Made by a program: the position numbers and the translations under genes. Shown piece after piece: positions 44,107 to 52,543 of a stretch of 64,000 bases of DNA. The notes under the pieces are model-generated. The model saw only the letters and a program-made list of their open reading frames with translations, had not been told where the DNA came from and searched no databases. Origin of the DNA: Pseudomonas lurida (lineage in GTDB: Bacteria; Pseudomonadota; Gammaproteobacteria; Pseudomonadales; Pseudomonadaceae); the NCBI RefSeq assembly GCF_013522705.1, contig NZ_JAAMRE010000019.1, forward strand, positions 46,424-110,423. Reading direction: 5' to 3'. The first letter of the stretch is position 1; each line of letters starts with the position of its first letter.

Positions 44107-45081
44107 TCAATCTGTGTTGGCCTGGGGGCTTAACCAGCCGCGGATCCTGCGGTACAGCTGCTCCTGCTCGGCGGCGCTGTTGCCGGGCAGGGTCTTGAGC
44201 GACACCTGCTTATAGCCGTCATTCTTCAAACGCTTGGCCGCTTGCAGGCGGGCCACGGCGTTTTTGCTGGCTTGCGGGATATCCTGATAGAAGACATCGG
44301 CGGTCGGCAGTTTCAAGCCTGGGGCCAGTTGCTGCACATCCGGCTGCCGGCCGCGGGGTGTCTTGGCGTCGACCATGACCAGTTTCTGCACCTGGGCCGG
44401 CTGCTTCTCGCTCAAGTAGCGCGCGGCCCACCAGGCCCCGGTGCCATGGCCGAGCAGTACCACGCTGCGTGCGCTTTGGGTCTGGGCGAACGCCACGGCG
44501 GCGTCGATGCGATCAAAGATACGCGACGCATCGGTTTTATCCTGCTCGTCGGCACCCGGAACCACCGAAGGGTCGGTGCCCTCGGCTTCGGCGCTGGCGG
44601 CTTGCTCGATGGGTTTGTCGGCGGTGCTGGCTTCCTTGCTGCTGGTGTCGACCGTGGCGTTGGGCGCTTCCATGACACGCGGCGGCAGCGTGTCTACGCT
44701 GACGTCCGGCAACGACAGGCTCAGGCTGCCCCAATTGGCGTCCGGCAATTTGCGGCGCAACGGGCCGATTGCCTGCGGCCAGTCAGCATTTTCACCGGCG
44801 CCCGGTACGATAATCACCAGACCTTCGGGTTCGGCGCTGTTGGCCGGTTTCCACAGGGCCAGGAAAGAATCGCTGCCGGCCTGTAATTGCTGTTGCTCCT
44901 GTTGCGGGATTTTGCGTTCCAGAGCGCTGGCCTCTGCCTGGCTGCGTTCGGGCAGAGGTTGGCGTTCCACGGGCTTTTCGGCTTCTGGCGCGGGAGCGTC
45001 AGCGGCCTGTACGGAAAAGGCACTGGTAAAAAGCAGCGACAGGCACAATGCTGGCAGTGCCGAGCGGTGGTGAAAGGGCAT
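44107..45081 (-). CDS. DUF3530 family, alpha/beta-hydrolase-like exported protein
   Basis: 324 residues with a signal peptide (LCLSLLFTSAFSVQA), then a low-complexity acidic stretch and an alpha/beta-hydrolase-like core with LVIIVPGAGENADWPQ and a nucleophile-elbow-like loop VVLLGHGTGAWWAARYL. The usual nucleophile position in G-x-S-x-G is threonine here, so catalytic activity is doubtful. Located between a co-chaperone and a sensor kinase gene; no function known. Confidence 0.82.
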   Translation of the reverse strand: MPFHHRSALPALCLSLLFTSAFSVQAADAPAPEAEKPVERQPLPERSQAEASALERKIPQQEQQQLQAGSDSFLALWKPANSAEPEGLVIIVPGAGENADWPQAIGPLRRKLPDANWGSLSLSLPDVSVDTLPPRVMEAPNATVDTSSKEASTADKPIEQAASAEAEGTDPSVVPGADEQDKTDASRIFDRIDAAVAFAQTQSARSVVLLGHGTGAWWAARYLSEKQPAQVQKLVMVDAKTPRGRQPDVQQLAPGLKLPTADVFYQDIPQASKNAVARLQAAKRLKNDGYKQVSLKTLPGNSAAEQEQLYRRIRGWLSPQANTD

Positions 45082-45158
45082 CGTTAATTCCCGGCCAGAA
45101 GTGATTCCAGCAGCCTAATGGGTTGGTCAGTATTTGTCAGTGATGTGAGACGTGGATC

Positions 45159-47153
45159 ATGGGTTTTCGCTGTCTGCTGGTTATCGGCTGTTGGTGCGTT
45201 GCCTTGATGGCAAACGCCGCTCCCGCGTCTGCCGTCGGGCCGGCGCAGTTGACCGCGCAGCAGCGCGAATGGCTGGCGGCGCACCCGGAACTGCGCGTGG
45301 GTGTGGTGCTGCAAGCGCCTTATGCGCAATACGATCGGCGCCTGCAGCGCTTGTCCGGGGCCAACGTTGAGTTGATGCAGTGGCTGGCCAAGGCGCTGAA
45401 TATCGAGCTGACCTGGCGCAATTTTCCCTCTCAGGAGCAGCTCGAAGAGGCTGTGCGCGAAGGTGAAGTGGACATCGCGCCCGGCCTGCAGCAAACCCCG
45501 GCCGGCCTGCGCCTGTGGTTGTTCAGCGACCCCTACATGCGCGTGCCCCAGCGTGTGGTCGGCATTCGGGAGGGCGGCGGTGCGGTGGAGCTGGAAAAAC
45601 TCGATGATCAATCTCGCGTCGCGGTGCGCATGCCCAGCGCCGTGGCCGATTACCTGCGCAGCACGTACCCCAATCTGAATCTGCAAGGCGTGCCCATGGA
45701 GCGTCAGGCCCTGCAGTTGCTGGTCAGCCAGCAGGCGCGCTACGCCGTGGTGGATGAAGCGCAACTGAGCCGTTTATCAGCGGAGGCGGAATTCGCCGGG
45801 CTGGCGGTGGTGGGCGATATCGGCCTGCCGCAACTCTTGCGCGTGGCCACCCGCCGCGAATGGCCGCAGCTGGCCGGCATCATGGAAAGCGCGCTGCGCG
45901 CCATCCCCGCCCGTGACCTGGACCAACTGCACACCCGTTGGCTGCAGCCCCAATACCCTCGGCTGTCGCAATCTCCCGGGCTGTGGCAAAACCTCAGCCT
46001 GTTGCTGGGCCTGCTGCTGCTCGCCAGCCTGGCGGTGGTGGTCTGGCAGCGCCGCCACCAGCGCCAGCTGGAACACGATCTGCTGGCCGCCCGTGAAGAA
46101 AGCGCCGCCCGCGCCGCCGGTGCCCAGGCGTTACGGTTGACGCAGTTTTCCATCGATCAAAGCACTGTCGGCATTCTCTGGGTCAACTGGGACAGCCATG
46201 TACGCTATGCCAACCGGGCGGCCGAGACCATGCTCGGTTATGGCCCCGGCGCTTTGATCGAGCGACCGCTGGTCGACCTTGACCCCACGCTGGACATGGA
46301 CCGCTGGCTCAACCTGTGGAAGCGCGCGCGGGCCAGCGAAGAGGGGCCGCAGAATTTCGCCACCGATTGTGTGCGCGCCGATGGCAGCATCCTGCCGGCT
46401 AACGTCTCCTTGAGTTTTGTACGCTTTGCCGACGCCGAATACCTGGTGGTCTACCTCAACGACGTCACCGAACTGCGCCGCACCCTGGCCGCCCTGTTGC
46501 AAAGCGAGGCGCAACTGCGCGAGCTGTCGGCCCACCTGGAAACCGTGCGCGAAGAAGAAAAGGCCCGCATCGCCCGGGAAGTACACGACGAACTCGGGCA
46601 GATGCTCACCGTGCTCAAGCTGGAAACCTCGATGTGCGAGCTGGCCTACGCGCAGTTGGACCCCGGCCTGCATGAGCGCTTGAACAGCATGAAGCGCCTG
46701 ATCGCTCAGCTGTTCCAACTGGTGCGCGACGTGGCTACCGCGTTGCGCCCGCCGATTCTCGACGCAGGCATTGCCTCGGCCATCGAGTGGCAGGCCCGGC
46801 GCTTCGAAGCGCGCACGCACATTCCTTGCCTGGTGCAAGTGCCGGATAACCTGCCGGCGCTGAGCGACGCCAAGGCCGTCGGCCTGTTTCGCATCCTGCA
46901 AGAGGCACTGACCAATGTGATGCGCCATGCCCAGGCGCATACTGTGGAACTGAGCCTGGCGATCGAAGGCGCCGACCTGCGCCTGACCATCAGTGACGAT
47001 GGTGTCGGCTTCGTTCCGGCCCAAGGTCGAGCGACCTCGTTCGGCCTGGTCGGCATGCGCGAGCGGGTGTTGATCATGGGCGGCCAACTGAGCCTGCACA
47101 GCGAGCAGGGGGAGGGCACCACCCTGAGCGTGACGGTGCCGTTGGATGCCTGA
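45159..47153 (+). CDS. Membrane histidine kinase with periplasmic solute-binding domain
   Basis: 664 residues. Signal peptide, a periplasmic SBP_bac_3 domain (about 30-265; LRVGVVLQAPYAQYDRRLQR), a membrane helix (LSLLLGLLLLASLAVVVW), a PAS domain (SIDQSTVGILWVN), a HisKA_3 dimerisation domain with the phospho-accepting histidine in REVHDELGQML, and a HATPase domain ending with DDGVGFVPAQGR and the G2 box. NarL-type partner. Directly upstream of its likely response regulator (18-nt gap) and followed by an ABC importer: it probably senses the importer's substrate. Confidence 0.94.
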   Translation: MGFRCLLVIGCWCVALMANAAPASAVGPAQLTAQQREWLAAHPELRVGVVLQAPYAQYDRRLQRLSGANVELMQWLAKALNIELTWRNFPSQEQLEEAVREGEVDIAPGLQQTPAGLRLWLFSDPYMRVPQRVVGIREGGGAVELEKLDDQSRVAVRMPSAVADYLRSTYPNLNLQGVPMERQALQLLVSQQARYAVVDEAQLSRLSAEAEFAGLAVVGDIGLPQLLRVATRREWPQLAGIMESALRAIPARDLDQLHTRWLQPQYPRLSQSPGLWQNLSLLLGLLLLASLAVVVWQRRHQRQLEHDLLAAREESAARAAGAQALRLTQFSIDQSTVGILWVNWDSHVRYANRAAETMLGYGPGALIERPLVDLDPTLDMDRWLNLWKRARASEEGPQNFATDCVRADGSILPANVSLSFVRFADAEYLVVYLNDVTELRRTLAALLQSEAQLRELSAHLETVREEEKARIAREVHDELGQMLTVLKLETSMCELAYAQLDPGLHERLNSMKRLIAQLFQLVRDVATALRPPILDAGIASAIEWQARRFEARTHIPCLVQVPDNLPALSDAKAVGLFRILQEALTNVMRHAQAHTVELSLAIEGADLRLTISDDGVGFVPAQGRATSFGLVGMRERVLIMGGQLSLHSEQGEGTTLSVTVPLDA

Positions 47154-47171
47154 CAATAAGAGGAAGCCCTT

Positions 47172-47801
47172 GTGATACGTGTACTGGTAGCCGAAGACCA
47201 CACCATCGTCCGTGAAGGCATCAAGCAATTGATCGGCCTGGCCAAAGACCTGCAGGTGGTGGGGGAGGCGAGCAATGGCGAGCAGTTATTGGAGACGCTG
47301 CGCCACGTCGCCTGTGAGGTGGTGCTGCTGGACATCTCAATGCCCGGCGTCAATGGCCTGGAAGCGATTGCGCGGATTCGTGCATTGAACAACCCGCCGG
47401 CGATCCTGGTGCTGTCGATGCATGACGAAGCGCAGATGGCCGCGCGGGCCTTGAAGGTCGGCGCCGCCGGCTACGCCACCAAGGACAGTGATCCGGCGTT
47501 GCTGCTCACGGCGATTCGCAAGGTGGCGGCCGGCGGGCGTTATATCGACCCTGACCTGGCCGACCGGATGGTCTTCGAAGTCGGCCTCACCGATGCCCGC
47601 CCCCTGCATTCATTGCTTTCGGAGCGCGAGTTCTCGGTGTTCGAACGCCTGGCGCAGGGCGCCAATGTCAATGACATCGCCCAGCAACTGGCCCTCAGCA
47701 GCAAGACCATCAGCACCCACAAGGCGCGCCTGATGCAGAAGCTTAATATCACCTCCCTGGCCGAGCTGGTGCGGTACGCCATGGAACACAAGCTTCTGTA
47801 G
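47172..47801 (+). CDS. LuxR/NarL-type response regulator
   Basis: 209 residues from GTG 47172 with GAGGAAG upstream. Receiver domain with VLVAEDHTIVREG and the phospho-acceptor Asp54 in VVLLDISMPG, and a C-terminal LuxR helix-turn-helix ending in NDIAQQLALSSKTISTHK. Partner of the preceding kinase. A GTAGGG-CGAT-CCCTAC palindrome (47903-47918) upstream of the ABC operon is a candidate binding site. Confidence 0.95.
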   Translation: MIRVLVAEDHTIVREGIKQLIGLAKDLQVVGEASNGEQLLETLRHVACEVVLLDISMPGVNGLEAIARIRALNNPPAILVLSMHDEAQMAARALKVGAAGYATKDSDPALLLTAIRKVAAGGRYIDPDLADRMVFEVGLTDARPLHSLLSEREFSVFERLAQGANVNDIAQQLALSSKTISTHKARLMQKLNITSLAELVRYAMEHKLL

Positions 47802-47902
47802 CGGCATATCTATTTGCGACACCCCGCAAAACCGCGCCGCACCCATTCTTGCCGCTTGCAGCGGGGTTCTTGCCGCCGCACTGTCCGGTACCCGCCATCG
47901 GT

Positions 47903-47918
47903 GTAGGGCGATCCCTAC
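47903..47918. promoter_or_regulatory. Perfect palindrome, candidate response-regulator operator
   Basis: GTAGGG-CGAT-CCCTAC, a fully symmetric 16-mer, 70 nt upstream of the shared promoter motif of the ABC operon. NarL/FixJ-type regulators bind such inverted repeats. The surrounding 225-base gap has no gene. Confidence 0.45.
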
Positions 47919-47985
47919 CCCCAACCTTCCAGCCGGCTGATGTGATTCTCTCCTGGCCCCCGATTTCCGGGGCTTCGCGCCTGGA

Positions 47986-47999
47986 CTACGCTTGTGCCA
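47986..47999 (+). promoter_or_regulatory. Shared promoter motif, copy 1 (ABC importer operon)
   Basis: CTACGCTTGTGCCA, 27 nt upstream of the ATG of the ABC ATPase. Differs by one base from CTACTCTTGTGCCA before the alcohol dehydrogenase gene. CTACnCT resembles a sigma-S -10 element. Confidence 0.55.
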
Positions 48000-48026
48000 C
48001 AGCAGTCCAAAATAAAAGGTGCGGGT

Positions 48027-49139
48027 ATGAGCGAGGTGGATTCAAATGATGTGCTGGTCAGCTTTCGTGGCGTGCAGAAAAGCTACGACGGCGAGAACCT
48101 GATCGTCAAAGACCTCAACCTGGAGATTCGCAAGGGCGAGTTCCTCACCTTGCTTGGGCCTTCCGGCTCGGGCAAGACCACCAGCCTGATGATGCTCGCG
48201 GGGTTCGAAACGCCGACCGCCGGTGAAATCCAGCTGGCCGGGCGCTCCATCAACAACGTGCCGCCGCATAAGCGCGATATCGGCATGGTGTTCCAGAATT
48301 ACGCGTTGTTCCCACACATGACCGTTGCCGAGAACCTCGCATTCCCATTGTCGGTGCGCGGTTTGAGCAAGACCGACATCAGCGAGCGCGTCAAGCGCGT
48401 GCTCAGCATGGTCCAACTCGACGCCTTCGCCCAGCGCTACCCGGCGCAGCTCTCCGGCGGTCAGCAACAGCGCGTGGCCTTGGCCCGGGCGCTTGTGTTC
48501 GAACCGCAACTGGTGCTGATGGACGAACCCCTCGGCGCCCTCGACAAGCAACTGCGCGAACACATGCAGATGGAGATCAAGCACCTGCACCAGCGCCTCG
48601 GCGTAACCGTGGTGTACGTGACCCACGACCAGGGCGAAGCCTTGACCATGTCCGACCGCGTGGCGGTGTTCCACCAAGGCGAGATCCAGCAGATCGCCGC
48701 GCCGCGCACCCTGTATGAAGAGCCGAAGAACACCTTCGTAGCTAACTTCATTGGCGAAAACAACCGTCTCAACGGCCGCCTGCACAGCCGCAGCGGCGAA
48801 CGTTGCGTGGTTGAGCTGGCGCGGGGCGAGAAGGTCGAGGCGCTGGCGGTGAACGTCGGCCAGGTCGGCGGCCCGGTGACGCTGTCGGTGCGCCCGGAAC
48901 GCGTCAGCCTCAATGGCTCCAGCGAAAGCTGCGTCAATCGCTTCTCGGGGCGCGTGGCGGAGTTCATCTACCTGGGCGACCACGTGCGCGTGCGCCTGGA
49001 AGTCTGCGGCAAGACCGATTTTTTTGTGAAACAACCGATCGCCGAGCTGGACCCAGCGCTGGCCGTCGGCGACGTGGTACCGATTGGCTGGCAAGTCGAG
49101 CACGTTCGCGCACTCGACCCACTTCTAGAGGCGAATTGA
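48027..49139 (+). CDS. ABC transporter ATP-binding protein, polyamine type
   Basis: 370 residues from ATG 48027; the earlier ATG at 47994 lies inside the promoter motif region. Walker A GPSGSGKTT, signature LSGGQQQRVALARAL, Walker B LMDEPLGALD, switch VYVTHDQGEAL and a C-terminal TOBE-like domain, as in PotA. Powers the importer formed with the next three genes. The 4-nt overlap shown by the start of the next ORF is probably not used: that gene starts at 49184. Confidence 0.95.
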   Translation: MSEVDSNDVLVSFRGVQKSYDGENLIVKDLNLEIRKGEFLTLLGPSGSGKTTSLMMLAGFETPTAGEIQLAGRSINNVPPHKRDIGMVFQNYALFPHMTVAENLAFPLSVRGLSKTDISERVKRVLSMVQLDAFAQRYPAQLSGGQQQRVALARALVFEPQLVLMDEPLGALDKQLREHMQMEIKHLHQRLGVTVVYVTHDQGEALTMSDRVAVFHQGEIQQIAAPRTLYEEPKNTFVANFIGENNRLNGRLHSRSGERCVVELARGEKVEALAVNVGQVGGPVTLSVRPERVSLNGSSESCVNRFSGRVAEFIYLGDHVRVRLEVCGKTDFFVKQPIAELDPALAVGDVVPIGWQVEHVRALDPLLEAN

Positions 49140-49183
49140 TCGCCCCCATGGCTTCACCAACCCTGCACGTGGAGAGAACAACA

Positions 49184-50224
49184 ATGTTGAGATCCCTGAA
49201 GTATTCGGCCCTGGCAATTGGCTTGATGGGCGCAACGCATGCCATGGCCGGCCCGGACCTGACCGTCGTGTCGTTCGGCGGCGCGAACAAGGCGGCGCAG
49301 GTCAAGGCCTTCTACGCACCGTGGGAAAGCGCAGGCAACGGCAAGATCGTCGCCGGTGAATACAACGGTGAAATGGCCAAGGTCAAAGCCATGGTCGACA
49401 CCAAAAGCGTGTCCTGGGACCTGGTGGAAGTGGAGTCGCCGGAACTGTCCCGTGGCTGTGACGAAGACATGTTCGAGCCCCTGGACCCGAAACTGTTTGG
49501 CAACACCGCCGACTACGTGAAGGGCGCGATCCAGCCGTGCGGGGTGGGCTTCTTCGTATGGTCGACGGTGCTCGCCTACAACGCTGACAAACTGACTTCG
49601 GCGCCAACCAGCTGGGCGGATTTCTGGGACACCAAGAAATTCCCGGGCAAGCGCGGCCTGCGCAAAGGCGCCAAATACACCCTGGAATTCGCGCTGATGG
49701 CCGACGGCGTTGCGCCGAAGGACGTCTACAAAGTGCTGGCCGGCAAAGATGGCCAGGACCGTGCGTTCAAGAAACTCGATGAACTCAAGCCGTCGATTCA
49801 ATGGTGGGAAGCCGGCGCTCAACCGCCGCAGTACCTGGCCTCCGGTGACGTGGTGATGAGCTCGGCCTACAACGGTCGCATCGCCGCCGTGCAGAAAGAA
49901 AGCAACCTGAAAGTGGTGTGGAACGGGGGTATCTACGACTTCGACGCCTGGGCCATTCCAAAAGGCCTGGCCAAGGACCGTGCCGAAGCGGCGAAGAAAT
50001 TCATCGCTTTCTCGGTCGCGCCGCCGCAGCAGAAGACCTACTCGGAAAACATCGCCTACGGCCCGGCCAATACCCAAGCCGTCCCGCTGCTGGCCAAGGA
50101 CATCCTCAAGGACATGCCGACCACCCCGGAAAACATCGCCAACCAGGTGCAGATCGACGTGAGCTTCTGGGCGGATAACGGCGAGCAGCTCGAGCAGCGC
50201 TTCAATTCCTGGGCTGCCAAGTAA
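49184..50224 (+). CDS. ABC transporter periplasmic substrate-binding protein
   Basis: 346 residues from ATG 49184 with GGAGAG upstream and a clear signal peptide (LKYSALAIGLMGATHAMAG). PotD/extracellular solute-binding family 1 fold: LTVVSFGGANKAAQVKAFY near the N-terminus. The substrate of the type includes putrescine, spermidine or GABA; not readable from sequence. A REP hairpin (50235-50268) follows and may lower expression of the permeases relative to this abundant binding protein. Confidence 0.94.
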   Translation: MLRSLKYSALAIGLMGATHAMAGPDLTVVSFGGANKAAQVKAFYAPWESAGNGKIVAGEYNGEMAKVKAMVDTKSVSWDLVEVESPELSRGCDEDMFEPLDPKLFGNTADYVKGAIQPCGVGFFVWSTVLAYNADKLTSAPTSWADFWDTKKFPGKRGLRKGAKYTLEFALMADGVAPKDVYKVLAGKDGQDRAFKKLDELKPSIQWWEAGAQPPQYLASGDVVMSSAYNGRIAAVQKESNLKVVWNGGIYDFDAWAIPKGLAKDRAEAAKKFIAFSVAPPQQKTYSENIAYGPANTQAVPLLAKDILKDMPTTPENIANQVQIDVSFWADNGEQLEQRFNSWAAK

Positions 50225-50234
50225 CACCGCATAA

Positions 50235-50268
50235 CCCTGTGGGAGGGGGCAAGCCCACTCCCACAGGG
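50235..50268. repeat. REP hairpin inside the ABC operon
   Basis: Perfect 11-bp arms CCCTGTGGGAG and CTCCCACAGGG around a GGGGGCAAGCCCA centre, the classic Pseudomonas fluorescens-type REP. Lies between the binding-protein and permease genes. Confidence 0.85.
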
Positions 50269-50319
50269 GATTTCTTGTGTGTGAGCGATTGCATTCATTT
50301 TCAAGTTTCGGAGTCAGCC

Positions 50320-51567
50320 ATGGCCATCGCCGTTCCCTCTAACGAGGTCGACAGCCCCACCCTCAAGCAGCGCCTGGCGCGTGCGGAGCGGCTCAATCGC
50401 TGGAAAGCCCAGGCTTTGATTGCGCCGCTGGTGCTGTTTTTGCTGCTGGTGTTCCTGGTGCCGATTGTTGCGCTGCTCTACAAAAGCGTCGGCAACCCGG
50501 AAGTGGTGGGCGGTTTGCCGCGTACCGTGGTGGCGGTGAAGGCGTGGGACGGGCGTGGCCTGCCGGGTGAGCCGGTGTACCAGGCCCTCAGCGAGGACTT
50601 GGGCGAGGCGCGCAAAAACCAGACCCTGGGCGATCTGTCCAAGCGCTTGAACATGGAACTGGCCGGCTATCGCAGCCTGCTGACTAAAACCGCGCGGGCG
50701 CTGCCGTTTACCGACGCGCCCGCCTCTTATAAAGAAGCGCTGGAAAACCTTGATGAGCGCTGGGGCGACCCGGCGTACTGGCAGGCGATCCGGCGCAATA
50801 CCAGCAGCGTCACGCCTTTTTACCTGCTGGCGGCCGTGGATCACCGTATCGACGACCTCGGCGAAGTGGCGCCGGCCACTCCAGACCAGGCGATCTATCT
50901 GGATATCTTCGCTCGTACCTTCTGGATGGGTCTGGTGATCACCGCCATTTGTTTGCTGCTGGCGTATCCGTTGGCCTACTTGCTGGCCAATCTGCCGGCG
51001 CGCAAAAGTAACCTGCTGATGATCCTGGTGCTGCTGCCGTTCTGGACCTCGATCCTGGTGCGGGTGGCGGCATGGATCGTGCTGCTGCAATCCGGTGGCC
51101 TGATCAACAGCGCGCTGTTGAGCATGGGCTTGATCGATAAGCCTCTGGAGCTGGTGTTCAACCGCACCGGAGTCTATATCTCGATGGTGCATATCCTGCT
51201 GCCGTTCATGATTCTGCCGATCTACAGCGTGATGAAGGGCATCTCGCCGACCTACATGCGTGCGGCGATTTCCCTGGGCTGCCATCCGTTCAGCAGTTTC
51301 TGGCGCGTGTACTTTCCGCAGACGTACGCCGGCGTCGGCGCCGGTTGCCTGCTGGTGTTCATCCTGGCGATTGGTTACTACATCACCCCGGCGCTGCTGG
51401 GCAGCCCGAACGACCAGATGGTCAGCTACTTCGTGGCCTTCTATACCAACACCAGCATCAACTGGGGCATGGCCACGGCGCTGGGCGGCCTGCTGCTGCT
51501 GGCGACGGTTTTGCTGTACCTGATCTACAACCGGCTGGTAGGCGCCAGCCGCCTGCGCCTGAGCTGA
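50320..51567 (+). CDS. ABC transporter permease (PotB type), with large periplasmic loop
   Basis: 415 residues from ATG 50320. First membrane helix ALIAPLVLFLLLVFLVPIVALLY, then an unusually long loop of about 150 residues (51-215) before the transmembrane core (FWMGLVITAICLLLAYPLAYLL...) with the EAA-type segment MRAAISLGCHPFSSFWRV. Typical PotB has about 285 residues; the long loop is seen in some Pseudomonas homologues. Confidence 0.92.
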   Translation: MAIAVPSNEVDSPTLKQRLARAERLNRWKAQALIAPLVLFLLLVFLVPIVALLYKSVGNPEVVGGLPRTVVAVKAWDGRGLPGEPVYQALSEDLGEARKNQTLGDLSKRLNMELAGYRSLLTKTARALPFTDAPASYKEALENLDERWGDPAYWQAIRRNTSSVTPFYLLAAVDHRIDDLGEVAPATPDQAIYLDIFARTFWMGLVITAICLLLAYPLAYLLANLPARKSNLLMILVLLPFWTSILVRVAAWIVLLQSGGLINSALLSMGLIDKPLELVFNRTGVYISMVHILLPFMILPIYSVMKGISPTYMRAAISLGCHPFSSFWRVYFPQTYAGVGAGCLLVFILAIGYYITPALLGSPNDQMVSYFVAFYTNTSINWGMATALGGLLLLATVLLYLIYNRLVGASRLRLS

Positions 51568-51579
51568 GGAGACGTTGCG

Positions 51580-52404
51580 ATGCTGAGCCCTTATATGTCA
51601 CCGGTGGAACGGGTGTGGTTTTACAGCTTGCGGATTCTCTGCGGCCTGATTCTGTTGTTTCTGATACTGCCCGTGCTGGTGATCATCCCGTTGTCGTTCA
51701 ACAGCGGCAGTTTTCTGGTGTACCCGCTGCAAGGCTTCTCCCTGCACTGGTACCAGGATTTCTTCGCTTCGGCGGAATGGATGCGCGCGCTGAAAAACAG
51801 CATCATCGTCGCCCCGGCGGCCACGGTGCTGGCCATGGTATTCGGCACCCTGGCGGCCATCGGGCTGACCCGTGGGCACTTCCCCGGCAAGGCGCTGGTG
51901 ATGGCCCTGGTAATTTCGCCGATGGTGGTGCCGGTGGTGATCATCGGCGTGGCCAGCTACCTGTTCTTCGCGCCGTTGGGCCTGGGCAACAGTTTCTTCT
52001 CGCTGATCGTGGTGCATGCGGTGCTGGGTGTGCCGTTCGTGATCATCACCGTGTCCGCCACTTTGCAGGGGTTCAACCATAACCTGGTGCGTGCGGCGGC
52101 CAGCCTGGGGGCTTCGCCGTTGACGGCGTTTCGCCGGGTGACATTACCGTTGATCGCGCCGGGGGTGATCTCCGGAGCGCTGTTTGCCTTTGCCACCTCG
52201 TTCGATGAGGTGGTGGTGACGCTGTTTCTCGCCGGGCCCGAGCAAGCGACCTTGCCTCGCCAGATGTTCAGCGGCATTCGCGAAAACCTCAGCCCCACCA
52301 TCGCGGCAGCGGCGACGTTGCTGATTGCCTTCTCGGTGCTGCTGTTGCTGACCCTTGAGTGGTTGCGCGGGCGTAGCGAGAAACTGCGCACCGCCCAGGT
52401 TTAA
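51580..52404 (+). CDS. ABC transporter permease (PotC type)
   Basis: 274 residues, six predicted helices and the EAA loop VRAAASLGASPLTAFRRVTL. Follows the first permease by 12 nt, with GAGGAG upstream. Completes the ATPase, binding protein, two-permease set. Confidence 0.94.
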   Translation: MLSPYMSPVERVWFYSLRILCGLILLFLILPVLVIIPLSFNSGSFLVYPLQGFSLHWYQDFFASAEWMRALKNSIIVAPAATVLAMVFGTLAAIGLTRGHFPGKALVMALVISPMVVPVVIIGVASYLFFAPLGLGNSFFSLIVVHAVLGVPFVIITVSATLQGFNHNLVRAAASLGASPLTAFRRVTLPLIAPGVISGALFAFATSFDEVVVTLFLAGPEQATLPRQMFSGIRENLSPTIAAAATLLIAFSVLLLLTLEWLRGRSEKLRTAQV

Positions 52405-52424
52405 AGGTCAATACAGATCAAACT

Positions 52425-52449
52425 GCGGGAGAGGCCTGCCCCTCCCACG
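52425..52449. repeat. Degenerate REP hairpin after the ABC operon
   Basis: GCGGGAG-AGGCCTGCCC-CTCCCAC, related in form to the other REP copies. A second hairpin CCATTCAG-CCG-CTGAATGG lies at 52462-52480; either could end transcription before the next promoter. Confidence 0.6.
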
Positions 52450-52501
52450 TAGGTTCCTTGACCATTCAGCCGCTGAATGGAAGACAACCTGTTTCAGTCA
52501 G

Positions 52502-52515
52502 CTACTCTTGTGCCA
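52502..52515 (+). promoter_or_regulatory. Shared promoter motif, copy 2 (alcohol dehydrogenase)
   Basis: CTACTCTTGTGCCA, 28 nt upstream of the alcohol dehydrogenase ATG. Thirteen of 14 bases match the motif before the ABC operon, at nearly the same distance from the start codon. Confidence 0.55.
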
Positions 52516-52543
52516 GCCCATCCATTAAAAAGAGGCCGCGCAC

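Noticed and set aside
47810..47870. ACCCCGC...GCGGGGT pairing as terminator of the response regulator gene
   Set aside because: The arms are too far apart (over 35 nt) and the T-run is weak.
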